Source: Gymnodinialimonas ulvae (GTDB lineage Bacteria > Pseudomonadota > Alphaproteobacteria > Rhodobacterales > Rhodobacteraceae). Taken from it: a stretch of 64,000 bases of DNA. Positions 1 through 8,871 of this stretch are shown in pieces; position 1 is the stretch's first letter; every line of letters begins with the position of its first letter. The stretch covers positions 372,001 to 436,000 of the forward strand of contig NZ_JBBIFX010000001.1 in the NCBI RefSeq assembly GCF_037543845.1. Direction: 5' to 3'. The notes beneath the pieces are model-generated. The model was not told the origin of the DNA. It ran no database searches and saw only the letters and a program-made list of their open reading frames with translations. Made by a program: the position numbers and the translations under genes.

Positions 1-272
1 TTCATCAGATGCGAGGGCCGGAACGTCATCACGCGACGCGGGCTGATCGGCACTTCTTCGCCGGTCTTGGGATTGCGCCCGACGCGCGCGGTCTTGGCGC
101 GGACGGAAAAGGTGCCGAAGGACGAGATTTTGACCTGTTCCCCGGCGACAAGTGAGTCTGACATCATCTCGAGCACGCGCTCGACCAGTTGCGAGGATTC
201 ATTGCGCGACAGACCTACTTCGCGGAACACCGCTTCGCTGAGGTCCATGCGGGTCAAAGTCTTGGTTGTCAT
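1..272 (-). CDS. ihfA: Integration host factor subunit alpha (partial, C-terminus off the window)
   Basis: IhfA pairs with IhfB to form the sequence-specific DNA-bending protein IHF. The translation opens MTTKTLTRMDLSEAVFREVG and continues through the HU/IHF core, including VKISSFGTFSVR, the arm segment around GRNPKTGEEVPISPRRV, and FRPS near residue 85. These features and the residue spacing are typical of the alpha subunit. The ATG lies at 270-272. The last few residues and the stop codon fall before position 1. The gene lies 104 bp downstream of fabH on the same strand, an order common in Rhodobacteraceae, so cotranscription with the plsX-fabH operon is likely. HU is the only serious alternative and fits less well. 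Confidence 0.93.
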   Translation of the reverse strand, partial: MTTKTLTRMDLSEAVFREVGLSRNESSQLVERVLEMMSDSLVAGEQVKISSFGTFSVRAKTARVGRNPKTGEEVPISPRRVMTFRPSHLM

Positions 273-376
273 CTATTTACGTCCCCCGAGTTTTGCATAG
301 GATGACGGAGGCGGTTTCCGTAGTCAATCCAGCGTGTTGCGGCGGTCCGTTTGTGCGGCACTTGAACGCCGATGGC

Positions 377-1357
377 CTACCAGCGCAGCACCACCGCGCC
401 CCAGGCGAGGCCGCCGCCAATGGCTTCTGTTACAAGAAGTTGGCCGGGCTGAATACGTCCGTCCTGTACGCCGACGCTCATCGCCAGAGGGATCGACGCG
501 GCCGATGTATTGCCGTGATCCTGGACCGTGACGATGACCTTATCCATCGGCAGGCCGAATTTCTTCACCGTGCCGGTGATGATGCGGATGTTGGCCTGAT
601 GGGGGACGACCCAATCGACATCCGCTACGCCAACCCCCGCCTTTTCCAGCGCGGTCTCGGCAGTTTTCGTCAGCTTTTCAACGGCATGGCGGAAAACCTC
701 CTTGCCCTGCATCTTGAGCACACCGGTCGATTGCGTGGCCGAGACGCCGCCATCGACATAGAGCAGATCGCGATGCGTGCCGTCGGAATGCAGGTCGGTG
801 GCGAGGATGCCGCAGTCGTCGGGCGTGCCATTGGCGTCTTGCGCTTCAAGGATCAAGGCGCCCGCGCCGTCGCCGAAGAGAACGCAGGTTGTGCGGTCGG
901 TCCAATCCATGATCCGGGAGAAGGTTTCGGCCCCGATCACCGCGACGCGCCGAGCCTGACCCGACACGATCAGCGCGTTGGCATTGGCCAGCGCATAGAC
1001 GAACCCGGCGCAGACCGCCTGCACATCGAAGGCGAATCCCCCCCGCATGCCGAGGCCCGCCTGCACCATCGTGGCGACCGACGGAAAGGTCAGGTCCGGT
1101 GTCGATGTCGCGACGATCACCGCGTCGAGGTCATCGACGCCGAGCCCGGCATGGGCCAGCGCGCGGGTCGTCGCGGCGATGGCCATCTGGCTGGTGGTCT
1201 CATCCTCGGCCGCGAAATGGCGCCGCTCGATGCCAGAGCGTGCGCGGATCCATTCATCCGTGGTCTCGATCGTGTCCATCGCCTCGAATTCGGCGTTTGT
1301 GACGACGCGTTCGGGCAGGTAGTGGCCAATGCCGACGGGGACCGCACGGATGGTCAT
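377..1357 (-). CDS. fabH: Beta-ketoacyl-ACP synthase III (FabH)
   Basis: FabH starts fatty-acid synthesis by condensing acetyl-CoA with malonyl-ACP in the cytoplasm. The 326-residue product has the normal family length. The Cys-His-Asn triad is visible: C116 in VQAVCAGF, H253 in VVPHQAN and N283 in DHGNTSAAS. The C-terminal GGGLAWGAVVLRW is typical of the family. The start ATG (1355-1357) overlaps the plsX stop by 4 nt (ATGA), which indicates translational coupling. The reading frame stays open far upstream, but this ATG is the only start that matches the conserved N-terminus (TIRAVPVGIGHYLPERVV). ihfA follows on the same strand. Confidence 0.97.
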   Translation of the reverse strand: MTIRAVPVGIGHYLPERVVTNAEFEAMDTIETTDEWIRARSGIERRHFAAEDETTSQMAIAATTRALAHAGLGVDDLDAVIVATSTPDLTFPSVATMVQAGLGMRGGFAFDVQAVCAGFVYALANANALIVSGQARRVAVIGAETFSRIMDWTDRTTCVLFGDGAGALILEAQDANGTPDDCGILATDLHSDGTHRDLLYVDGGVSATQSTGVLKMQGKEVFRHAVEKLTKTAETALEKAGVGVADVDWVVPHQANIRIITGTVKKFGLPMDKVIVTVQDHGNTSAASIPLAMSVGVQDGRIQPGQLLVTEAIGGGLAWGAVVLRW

Positions 1358-2451
1358 GACTGCGGATCCTCCGGTTGAATGATGTTGGCCACCGCCGCCT
1401 CGGATTGTGCGATGCGCGCGGCGAGGCGTTTGTTGAACCCGGTCGCGGAAAGCCGCGCGGCCAGTTTGATCGCGGCGGCCACGCCGGTGGAGTCCGCGGA
1501 GCCGTGGGATTTCACGACCGTGCCGTTGAGGCCCAGGAACACGCCGCCGTTCACGCGGCGCGGATCGATGCGTTTGGACAGGCGGCGCAGCGATGTATAG
1601 GCGAGCAGGGCGGCGATGCGCGAAAACGGTGTCTTCTTGAACGCCTCGCCCAGAAGCTCGCGGATCAGCCGCGCGGTGCCTTCGCCGGTTTTCAGCGCGA
1701 CATTTCCGGTGAAGCCGTCGGTGACGATCACGTCGGCGCGGTCCGATGGCAGGTCCGAGCCTTCGACGAAGCCCACGAATTCGAAATCCGCCGCATCGGC
1801 GCCGCGGGTGATCAGCTCGGCGGCAACTTTCAGCTCCGCTTTGCCCTTGTGCTCTTCGGTGCCGACATTGAGCAAGCCGATGCGCGGGCGGGCGAGGTCC
1901 ATCCCGTTGCGTGCGTAGCTCGCCCCCATCAACGCATATTGCAGCAGATCTTCGGCATCGGCGCGGATATCGGCGCCGACATCGAGCATCACGTTGAACC
2001 CGGTGGCATTGCGCGAGGGCCAGAGGCAGGCAATGGCAGGGCGGTTCACGCCTTCGATCTTGCGCAGGCGGATCATCGAGATCGCCATCAACGCGCCGGT
2101 GTTGCCGCACGATACCGCGACCGACGCATCGCCTTTGCGGACCGCTTCGATGGTGGACCACATCGACGTGTCCTTGCCCGAGCGCATCACCAGCGACGGC
2201 TTGGCATCCATCGTCACCACACCCTCGGCATGGCGTACTTCGCATTTGTCGGAGAGGCCGCGTTTGCGGGCGATCAAGGCCTCCAGCTCGGCCTTGGGAC
2301 CATGCACGATAAAGCGCAGGTCATCGTTCTTGGCGGCGGCTTTGGCCATGCCCGAGATGACGGCGGAGGGGCCAAGATCGCCCCCCATCGCGTCCACGGA
2401 CAAGACGGTTCCGCCCACCGTCTTGCCTGTCAACGCAGCACTGTCGCTCAT
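1354..2451 (-). CDS. plsX: Phosphate acyltransferase PlsX
   Basis: PlsX makes acyl-phosphate from acyl-ACP, the acyl donor for PlsY in phospholipid synthesis, and acts at the inner face of the membrane. The 365-residue protein carries the family landmarks: VDAMGGDLGPSA near residues 19-30, SCGNTGA around 114, ADVIVTDGFTGN around 238, and KSHGSAD near 312. It is slightly long at the N-terminus (about 15 residues before the conserved block), so a later start is possible. It lies 32 bp downstream of rpmF and overlaps fabH by 4 nt, giving the classic rpmF-plsX-fabH lipid and ribosome cluster. Confidence 0.96.
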   Translation of the reverse strand: MSDSAALTGKTVGGTVLSVDAMGGDLGPSAVISGMAKAAAKNDDLRFIVHGPKAELEALIARKRGLSDKCEVRHAEGVVTMDAKPSLVMRSGKDTSMWSTIEAVRKGDASVAVSCGNTGALMAISMIRLRKIEGVNRPAIACLWPSRNATGFNVMLDVGADIRADAEDLLQYALMGASYARNGMDLARPRIGLLNVGTEEHKGKAELKVAAELITRGADAADFEFVGFVEGSDLPSDRADVIVTDGFTGNVALKTGEGTARLIRELLGEAFKKTPFSRIAALLAYTSLRRLSKRIDPRRVNGGVFLGLNGTVVKSHGSADSTGVAAAIKLAARLSATGFNKRLAARIAQSEAAVANIIQPEDPQS

Positions 2452-2483
2452 GTAATCGGGCCCGCCCTTGGGTCAGGCGGCGA

Positions 2484-2690
2484 TTATGCCGCGTCTTCGT
2501 CGAGGTCGATCTCGTCGGCCTGCGCAATGACCTCACGGTCGTTGTAGACGCCGCAGGAGGGGCACACGTGATGCGGCCGCTTCAGCTCGCCGCACGACGG
2601 GCATTCGTTGGGGTTCGCACCGTCAAGCGCATCGTGGGCGCGGCGCATGTTACGCTTGGAACGCGTCACTCGATTCTGGGGGACAGCCAT
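2484..2690 (-). CDS. rpmF: 50S ribosomal protein L32
   Basis: The 68-residue protein begins MAVPQNRVTRSKRNMRRAHD, the standard bacterial L32 opening. It has two CxxC pairs (CPSCG near residues 31-35 and again near 44-48) that form the zinc ribbon of the C+ type of L32. The acidic tail (residues 58-68) is common in alphaproteobacteria. rpmF sits between the DUF177/YceD gene and plsX on the same strand, the usual arrangement in which ribosome assembly and lipid synthesis genes are cotranscribed. The 202-bp gap upstream could hold an extra promoter, but no clear one is visible. Confidence 0.97.
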   Translation of the reverse strand: MAVPQNRVTRSKRNMRRAHDALDGANPNECPSCGELKRPHHVCPSCGVYNDREVIAQADEIDLDEDAA

Positions 2691-2892
2691 GTCACAACCT
2701 CGGGTTCGTGGGCGCGCATTGTGGCACCCTGCTTGTCAAAATTCCGTCTCGCAACCGGGTCTTTCAGGTGCCGCGAACGCTATGCGCCGCAAGCCCGAAA
2801 GAGGTCAAAAAACCGGGGGCGAATGAGGCCGGGAACATACTCCGATTCCCCGCCCATGCAAGCCCTTTTCCACAAGGCCCGGCGCGGCGGGC

Positions 2893-3456
2893 TCAGCCCT
2901 TGTTTTCATCGTCCTCGCCGCCCTCGTCCCCCTTGGCAAGCTGGTCGCGCAGGGCCGCCAAGCCGGCCAGCGGCCTGGCATCTTCGTCGGTCATCGGTGC
3001 GACGCCGGGGGCAGCATAGATCGCCTGGCCAAGTTCGACCCCCTCGGCGCGCGGATAATCCGGCAGCGCCAGCGCCAGCGCCTCCGACAGCACCTGCATC
3101 AGGTCGACCTCGGCGCGCAGCGGCTCGATGGTGTCGTCTTCGGGCATCTCCATCTCTTCGCCGGACGGCTCCGGCATCTGCGCGCGGTAGCGGCGCGTCA
3201 GTTCGGTGTCGATGCGGGTCGTCACCGGCTCCAGCGTGACGACGCATTCCTGCACGACCGTGGCCCCCAGCGTGGCGTCAAGCCGCCAATCCGCCTTGCC
3301 CTCGGGCGTGGCCTCACCGCTGAGGCGCAGCTTGCGCAGGCCCACGATCCCCAGCGCGTCGGCCATCGCTTTGCGGGCGTCCGCGTCCGGGGCGATGTCA
3401 AAGGCCTTGGGGGCAGCGCGGCCCAGGCGGGCGAGGGGCAGAAGGGTATCGGGCAT
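2893..3456 (-). CDS. DUF177 / YceD family protein
   Basis: This 187-residue protein belongs to the DUF177 (YceD) family, which in many bacteria precedes rpmF. Plant and bacterial members have been tied to 23S rRNA accumulation. The typical pattern is present: an N-terminal RLGRAAPKAFDIAPDADARKAMADALG region, the central VVQECVVTLEPV segment around residues 67-80, an acidic stretch with EPSGEEMEMPEDDTIEP near 95-112, and a GQAIYAAPGVAP motif near 143. The C-terminus is highly acidic. The start ATG at 3456 is preceded by GGAGAG at a good distance. The exact biochemical role is not known from sequence. Confidence 0.88.
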   Translation of the reverse strand: MPDTLLPLARLGRAAPKAFDIAPDADARKAMADALGIVGLRKLRLSGEATPEGKADWRLDATLGATVVQECVVTLEPVTTRIDTELTRRYRAQMPEPSGEEMEMPEDDTIEPLRAEVDLMQVLSEALALALPDYPRAEGVELGQAIYAAPGVAPMTDEDARPLAGLAALRDQLAKGDEGGEDDENKG

Positions 3457-3645
3457 GATCTCTCCTTACGGCGGGCGCAGCGCGGCTCGCGGGGTCGTTG
3501 CTTGCCCCGTGCGTGCCGCTGGGGTAAGGCGATATTGCGGATTTCGGCTGGTCGCAAGACGGCGCGGCCCGCGAAGACTGTCCCGACGGGGCCGCTTGGC
3601 GAGCCGCCGGGGGTGAGACGTGCAGTTCAGGCAGGATCATGTGAG

Positions 3646-4116
3646 ATGTTTCAGTATCTGATTTCAATCGCGCGGCGCGCCGTTTTGGCTTTGAGCCTGT
3701 TGGCGGGCCTGTCCCTGGGGCTTGCGGCCTGTTCGGCAACCTTCACCAACCACGGCTACGTGCCGCCGCCCGAGGTTTTGTCCGAGATTGCCATCGGCGC
3801 GACCCGCGATGAGGTGGCGGAACTGGCCGGCGCGCCGGGCACCGGCGGTGTGACGCGCGACGAGGCGTGGTTCTACACGCAATACAGGGTGCGCAATTTC
3901 ACCTATAATGCGCCGCAGGTGATCGAGCGTGACATTGTCGCCATCTCGTTCAGTGAAGCGGGCCGGGTCACCAATATCGAGCGCTTCGGTCTCGAAGACG
4001 GGCAGATCGTGCAATTGTCACGGCGTGTCACCGAAAGCTCGGTGCGCGATGTCGGCTTCCTGTCGCAGATCCTGTCGAACTTCGGTCGCATCAACATCGC
4101 CGACGCGCTGAACTGA
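3646..4116 (+). CDS. bamE: Outer-membrane assembly lipoprotein, BamE/SmpA-like
   Basis: The predicted product is a 156-residue lipoprotein. It has a short basic N-terminus, a hydrophobic segment and a lipobox (GLAACS, Cys at residue 29), then a SmpA/OmlA-like domain with EIAIGATRDEVAELAGAPG, a hallmark of BamE, followed by the WFYTQY and FSEAGRVTNIE strands. BamE is a subunit of the BAM complex that folds outer-membrane beta-barrels. The frame opens earlier (3502), but ATG 3646 puts the signal sequence at the N-terminus and has AGGA upstream. Divergent from yceD. Assignment to BamE rather than another SmpA-domain lipoprotein rests on length and the motif. Confidence 0.88.
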   Translation: MFQYLISIARRAVLALSLLAGLSLGLAACSATFTNHGYVPPPEVLSEIAIGATRDEVAELAGAPGTGGVTRDEAWFYTQYRVRNFTYNAPQVIERDIVAISFSEAGRVTNIERFGLEDGQIVQLSRRVTESSVRDVGFLSQILSNFGRINIADALN

Positions 4117-4204
4117 TCGCCGGGTCCCCCTTGCACGTCAGGGTTGCTGCGCGCATCTTTGCGCCTGAGCGCTGCCGGTCCTTCGAGGGGCGGGGCGCTG
4201 AGCG

Positions 4205-4975
4205 ATGATCGCGGGCAGGAGCGGGTCGATGCCGAGTTTGCGGAAAGGGCGCTACCGGGCGCGGCTGGCGGAGGATGCCGCCGATCTGGCTGCGGCGCAG
4301 GCGCTGCGTGCGCGGGTGTTTCGCGGGGCGGCGGATGGCGCGGCGGCGCAGGATGACCGCGATCCCTATGATGCCGATTGCGCGCATATGCTGGTCGAGG
4401 ATCAGCGCAGCGGCACGATCGTGTGCTGTTTCCGGCTGCTGCATCTGCGCTCGGGCGCAGACATCGGGCGCAGCTATTCGGCGCAATTCTACGAGCTGTC
4501 CGCGCTACAGGATTTCGATGGCCCGATGGTCGAGATGGGGCGGTTTTGCATCCATCCCGACTGGAAAGACGCCGATATCGTTCGCGTCGCCTGGGGCGCG
4601 ATGACGGCCTATGTCGATGCCTTCGGGGTTGAGATGCTGTTCGGATGCGCGTCGTTTCACGGCACCGAGGCGCGCGATTATTACGATGCGTTCGCCTTGC
4701 TGCGTGACCGGCATCTGGCCCCGGCGCGCTGGCTGCCGCGGGTCAAGGCGCCAAGCGTGTTCCAGTTTGCCCGGCGGCTGACGCGCAAGCCGGATCTGAA
4801 GGCTGCGCAGGCCAAGATGCCGCCGCTGCTGCGGACCTACCTTCTGATGGGCGGCTGGGTCAGCGATCATGCGGTGATCGACGACGATCTGGGCACGCTG
4901 CATGTGTTCACGGGGCTGGAAATCCGCTCCGTCCCACCGGCGCGCGCCCGGCTTTTGCGCGCCGTGGCGGGTTAG
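4205..4975 (+). CDS. olsB: L-ornithine N-alpha-acyltransferase (OlsB-like, GNAT fold)
   Basis: OlsB transfers a 3-hydroxyacyl chain from ACP to ornithine, the first step of ornithine-lipid synthesis. The 256-residue sequence matches the OlsB/hemolysin-like GNAT family: an N-terminal RYRARLAEDAADLAAAQALR helix, the VEMGRFCIHPDW core at about residues 108-119, and FGCASFHG near 146-153. The start at 4205 is the longest option; M9 (4229, MPSLRKGRYRARL) is also possible. Ornithine lipids are common in roseobacters. The partner olsA (second acyltransferase) is usually adjacent but is not seen here, so the pathway would have to be completed elsewhere. Confidence 0.8.
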   Translation: MIAGRSGSMPSLRKGRYRARLAEDAADLAAAQALRARVFRGAADGAAAQDDRDPYDADCAHMLVEDQRSGTIVCCFRLLHLRSGADIGRSYSAQFYELSALQDFDGPMVEMGRFCIHPDWKDADIVRVAWGAMTAYVDAFGVEMLFGCASFHGTEARDYYDAFALLRDRHLAPARWLPRVKAPSVFQFARRLTRKPDLKAAQAKMPPLLRTYLLMGGWVSDHAVIDDDLGTLHVFTGLEIRSVPPARARLLRAVAG

Positions 4976-5008
4976 CGCGCGGCGTTCGCATCCGCGCCGT
5001 CAGGCGCG

Positions 5009-5995
5009 TCAGGCGTTGCGAAATGGCGCGGTTGCGGTGGCAAGAAGGTGGCCATGTTGCGTGCCGCGCAGATTGGCCACGGCGCGGGCGCGGGCGCGGC
5101 CCCGCTTGCGCCGGGCCCAGGTTGTGTCGAGCCAGCTGCCGCCGAGGGCGCGCAATTCCGCACCGGTGCCGCGTTTGAACCGCGCCAGCCCCGCCGCGCG
5201 GTCCGGGTCGGCTGCGCCGAGGTCGATGGTCTCGACCCCCATCTGCTGCAACTCCACCATCGCGCGCCACATCAATGCAGGCCCGGCCGAGCGATTGCGC
5301 CCCTGCGCATTCATCCAGCCGATCTGATAGGTGGCGGCCCGGCCATGGCGCAGGAACAGCATCGCCGCCACCCGCCGCCCCAGATGGTAGGCGGTGAACA
5401 CCTGCCCCGCGCCGGGGGCGCTTCCGGCCAGCGCCGCGATCACCTCGGGCGGCATCGGATGATACCACAGCCGCGCCGATTGCCGCGCCTCGGCCCGAAG
5501 CAGCCAATGTTTGGGGTCGGCTTGCATCGGGCGGCGCCTGATCTGCAGCCCCTGCGATTGCCCGTGACGCAGCCGGTTGCGCCATTTCGGCATCAGCCGC
5601 GCGGCCATCGCGTCAGGCGTGGGCGCAAGGCGCAGCTCCGCGATCATGCGGGGGGCCACGATCCGGTGAAACCCGGCCTGCGCCAGCGCGCAAGCATCTT
5701 CGGTGGTCTCGGCGTTGATCACCAGATGGCTGGCCCCCAGCGTGGTGCGCAATGCCGCCGCGCGGTCCGGCGTCAGCTCAAGGCGCGCGCGCGAGACAAG
5801 CGCCAGTTCCCCGATCATCGGCACCCGCTTGCGCAGGACCAGCGCGGTCGCGTCGCCAATTCGGTCGAGCCGCGCATCCGATCCCAAACGATCCGCCGCC
5901 TCCAGCCAAAGGTCGCTTTGCTGAAGCGGTGCGTGGGGCGCGGTGCGCACCGGTTGCGGGGCCGTGAAGGTCGGGCAGGGGGAAAAATCGAACAT
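5009..5995 (-). CDS. GNAT / FemAB-like acyltransferase of unknown substrate
   Basis: This 328-residue protein has the layout of a FemAB/BioF2-type double-GNAT acyltransferase. It shows an N-terminal substrate-binding half, a basic linker (MPKWRNRLRHGQSQGLQIRR near 143-162), and a C-terminal GNAT core with AGQVFTAYHLGRRVAAMLF near 205-223 and ATYQIGWMNAQGRNRSAGPA near 230-249, ending in a strongly basic tail. Related roseobacter proteins are annotated as GNAT or peptidoglycan-bridge-type acyltransferases. It lies tail-to-tail with olsB (33 bp apart), with tyrS upstream on the same strand. No specific substrate can be inferred. Confidence 0.78.
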   Translation of the reverse strand: MFDFSPCPTFTAPQPVRTAPHAPLQQSDLWLEAADRLGSDARLDRIGDATALVLRKRVPMIGELALVSRARLELTPDRAAALRTTLGASHLVINAETTEDACALAQAGFHRIVAPRMIAELRLAPTPDAMAARLMPKWRNRLRHGQSQGLQIRRRPMQADPKHWLLRAEARQSARLWYHPMPPEVIAALAGSAPGAGQVFTAYHLGRRVAAMLFLRHGRAATYQIGWMNAQGRNRSAGPALMWRAMVELQQMGVETIDLGAADPDRAAGLARFKRGTGAELRALGGSWLDTTWARRKRGRARARAVANLRGTQHGHLLATATAPFRNA

Positions 5996-6061
5996 GGTCC
6001 GAGCTTCCCGCCCAAGCGCAAAAATCCGGTTAACGCCCGACCATCATTCTTTCTGAAGCGA

Positions 6062-7315
6062 TCATTTTTCGTGGATCACCAGAGCATGGCGCTTTTTGCC
6101 CGCGCTGAGTTTGATCGGTGCCGACAGATCGCTGGCCGTGATCATCAGGCTGGTGTCGGTCACGGCCGCATCGTCAAGCCGCGCGCCGCCTTCCGCGATC
6201 AGGCGCTTGGCTTCCTTGCCCGATTTTGCCAGCCCGGTGCGCGTGATCAGCTGCACGATGGAGATCCCATCGCCGATCTCGTCGCCGGTTAGGGTCAGGG
6301 TCGGCAGATCGTCGCCCGCGCCGCCGCGCTCGAACACTTCGCGCGCCGTGGCCTCGGCCCCCGCGGCAGCGTCGGCCCCATGCAAAAGCGTCGTGACCTC
6401 GCGCGCAAGCACGATCTTGCCTTCGTTGATCTCCGCCCCTTCCAACGCGCCGAGCCGGTCGCATTCATCCACCGGTAATTCGGTGTAAAGCTTGAGGAAC
6501 CGGCCCACATCGGCATCGGGCATGTTGCGCCAGAATTGCCAGAATTCATAAGGGGAAAGCAGGTCGGCATCGAGCCATGTCGCACCGCTGGCCGTTTTGC
6601 CCATCTTGGTGCCGTCGGATTTCGTCAAAAGCGGCGTGGTCATGCCGAAGATCTCGTTGTCGAGCACGCGCCGGGTCAGGTCGATCCCGTTGACGATATT
6701 GCCCCATTGGTCCGAGCCGCCGAATTGCACCCGGCAGCCGTAGCGGCGGTTCAGCTCAAGAAAATCATAGGCCTGCAAAATCATGTAGTTGAATTCGAGG
6801 AAGCTCAGCGATTGTTCGCGGTCGAGCCGCGATTTCACCGATTCAAACGACAACATCCGGTTGACCGAGAAATGCCGCCCGATGTCGCGCAGGAAATCGA
6901 GGTAATTCAACCCGTCGAGCCATTCGGAATTGTTGAGCATCAACGCATCCGTCGGCCCATCGCCATAGGTGATGTAGGTCGAGAACACCTTCTTGATCCC
7001 CGCGATGTTTTCGTCGATTTTTTCTGGGGTTAGCAGCGGACGTTCATCCGCGCGGAAACTCGGATCGCCCACTTTCGTGGTGCCCCCGCCCATCAAGGTG
7101 ATCGGCTTGTGCCCGGTCTTCTGCATCCAGCGCAGCGTCATGATCTGCATCAGCGAGCCGACATGCAGCGAGGTCGCCGTTGCGTCAAAGCCGATGTAGC
7201 CCGGCACAACGCCCGCGATCAGGGCGTCATCGAGCCCCTGGTAATCGGTGCAATCGGCGAGAAAGCCGCGCTCCATCATCACACGCATGAAGTCGGATTT
7301 GGGGTGGTAGGTCAT
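6062..7315 (-). CDS. tyrS: Tyrosyl-tRNA synthetase
   Basis: TyrRS charges tRNA-Tyr. The 417-residue protein has the class I catalytic domain with the HIGH-like motif as LHVGS (residues 49-53), the KMSKS-like loop as GTKMGKT in the second half of the catalytic domain, and GGSDQWGN between them. A C-terminal S4 RNA-binding domain follows (RTGLAKSGKEAKRLIAEGG). The frame opens 10 residues earlier, but the ATG at 7313-7315 gives the conserved MTYHPKSDFMRVMMERG start. anmK is transcribed divergently from about 56 bp away, so the two share a compact promoter region. Confidence 0.97.
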   Translation of the reverse strand: MTYHPKSDFMRVMMERGFLADCTDYQGLDDALIAGVVPGYIGFDATATSLHVGSLMQIMTLRWMQKTGHKPITLMGGGTTKVGDPSFRADERPLLTPEKIDENIAGIKKVFSTYITYGDGPTDALMLNNSEWLDGLNYLDFLRDIGRHFSVNRMLSFESVKSRLDREQSLSFLEFNYMILQAYDFLELNRRYGCRVQFGGSDQWGNIVNGIDLTRRVLDNEIFGMTTPLLTKSDGTKMGKTASGATWLDADLLSPYEFWQFWRNMPDADVGRFLKLYTELPVDECDRLGALEGAEINEGKIVLAREVTTLLHGADAAAGAEATAREVFERGGAGDDLPTLTLTGDEIGDGISIVQLITRTGLAKSGKEAKRLIAEGGARLDDAAVTDTSLMITASDLSAPIKLSAGKKRHALVIHEK

Positions 7316-7371
7316 GGTGGGTCCGGGCCATTCTAGGGGTGCCAAACAAGTGCCGGGAGGGTCTAGCGGGA

Positions 7372-8517
7372 ATGGCAGGCAAGGAAAAGGGCCGTGGACA
7401 CGGGCACGCGACCGCAGCAGCCGGGCGTGTCGCGGGTGCGATGTCGGGCACGTCGTTCGACGGCGTCGATGTGGCGGTGATCGAGACCGATGGCGTTGAT
7501 ATCATGGCCTTTGGGGAGGTGGGTGAGACCGCTTATTCCGAGGCTGACCGTGCCGTGTTGCGCGCAGCGATGGGCGCCTGGCCGGGCGAGGCGCGGGCTC
7601 AGGCGGCGGCAGAGGTGGTCGAGGCCGCCCATATCGCTGCGCTGGCAGACATCTCGGACGTGTCGCTTTTGGGATTTCATGGTCAGACGCTCGCCCATGA
7701 TCCCGAAGGCGGGCGCACCCATCAGGTCGGCGATGGGCAGGTTTTGGCCGATGCATTGGGGGTGGAGGTCATCTCGGATTTCCGCTCGGCCGATGTGGGG
7801 CTGGGGGGGCAGGGCGCGCCGCTGGCCCCGTTCTACCATTGGGCCTGCGCGCGCTGGATCGGGGCGGATGCGCCGGTGGTGTTCCTCAACCTGGGCGGTG
7901 TGGCCAATATTTCCTGTGTCGATCCCCGCACAGGCGCGCCCGAAGACCCAGGGGCCTGTCTTGCGTTTGATACCGGACCCGCCAATGCGCCGGTCGATGA
8001 TTTGATGGCAACGCGCGGCCTTGGACGATTTGACAAGGACGGCGCGCTGGCCGGGCAGGGGCAGATCGACATGCAGATCCTGGAGCGTATGCTCAGCGAT
8101 GCGTGGTTCGAGACCGCGCCGCCGAAATCGCTGGACCGCGATGCGTTTGCGGCGCTGTCGGACGCGGTGTCGGATCTGTCTGATGCCGATGCCGCCGCGA
8201 CCCTGACGGCGTGTTCTGCCGGCGCGGTCGGGCGCGCTTTGCCGCATCTGCCAAACAAACCCGCGATCCTCTATGCGACCGGTGGCGGGCGGCGCAACGC
8301 GACGTTGATGGCGATGCTGGCCGATGCGACCGCGGCGGATGTCGTGCCGGTCGAGGCGGTCGGGCTGGATGGCGACGCGCTGGAGGCGCAGGCCTTTGCC
8401 TATCTCGCGCGGCGGGTGGATCTGGGCCTTCCGACCTCGGCCCCGGGCACCACGGGTGTTGCCGCGCCGGTGGGCGGCGGCCATCGGGCCCGCCCGAACC
8501 GCAAAAGACAGGGCTAA
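7372..8517 (+). CDS. anmK: Anhydro-N-acetylmuramic acid kinase
   Basis: AnmK phosphorylates and opens 1,6-anhydro-MurNAc, giving MurNAc-6-phosphate during murein recycling in the cytoplasm. The 381-residue protein shows the N-terminal ATPase signature VAGAMSGTSFDGVDVA, then DFRSADVGLGGQGAPLAPFYH, FLNLGGVANIS, DTGPANAPVDDL and the C-terminal ATGGGRRNATLM. All are AnmK family blocks. ATG 7372 is preferred over 7339 because GGGAGG lies 11 nt upstream and a 7339 start would lie very close to the divergent tyrS start. The conserved domain begins about 24 residues in. The C-terminus is slightly extended and basic. Confidence 0.95.
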   Translation: MAGKEKGRGHGHATAAAGRVAGAMSGTSFDGVDVAVIETDGVDIMAFGEVGETAYSEADRAVLRAAMGAWPGEARAQAAAEVVEAAHIAALADISDVSLLGFHGQTLAHDPEGGRTHQVGDGQVLADALGVEVISDFRSADVGLGGQGAPLAPFYHWACARWIGADAPVVFLNLGGVANISCVDPRTGAPEDPGACLAFDTGPANAPVDDLMATRGLGRFDKDGALAGQGQIDMQILERMLSDAWFETAPPKSLDRDAFAALSDAVSDLSDADAAATLTACSAGAVGRALPHLPNKPAILYATGGGRRNATLMAMLADATAADVVPVEAVGLDGDALEAQAFAYLARRVDLGLPTSAPGTTGVAAPVGGGHRARPNRKRQG

Positions 8518-8871
8518 GAGGGTCTCGCGCCCTTCGGGCTTTGCGCCGGCTCCGCCGTCGCCGGGGGCCGCGCGCGCTTTGACTGCGCGCGCCCGGGCCG
8601 CGCTTGGCGAGGCCCGGTGTCAGACGTGGCACGCAGGATGACGAGGCTGCAGACTTCGGGCCTCTCCCGGACGGGCGCGCCATCGACAGGCCTTGGATCC
8701 TTGTATTTTTGGACCAAGGATACCGGGCGCGCCGCCCGCCCTGAGGTCGGGGCATTTTCGGACGCATGTCGCCTGTGTTCCCTGAAAATGCCCGCCCGAG
8801 GCGACGTCAGGCAATGTGCAAGCTCTGTATTTCCGGCGCTGCTCAAGGCGCGGGCTGAGTTTGGCCCCCGG
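8518..8871. repeat. GC-rich structured intergenic region with three inverted repeats
   Basis: This 354-bp gap between anmK and the cupin gene holds no convincing gene. It contains a 7-bp GC hairpin (CGCGCGC, loop TTTGACT, GCGCGCG, about 8570-8590). A 7-bp stem around a TATTTTTGGAC loop lies at 8697-8721. A perfect 10-bp inverted repeat pairs GGGCATTTTC (8750-8759) with GAAAATGCCC (8784-8793). The TATTTTTGGACCAAG core resembles short sequences often seen between genes in roseobacters. Roles in termination, mRNA stability or as a repetitive element are all possible. Short open frames here look random. Confidence 0.5.

Noticed and set aside
377..2245. 622-codon open frame running through fabH and into plsX
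   Set aside because: Only its last 326 codons are FabH. The rest is antisense-free overlap with plsX in another frame, with Arg-rich, shadow-like translation.
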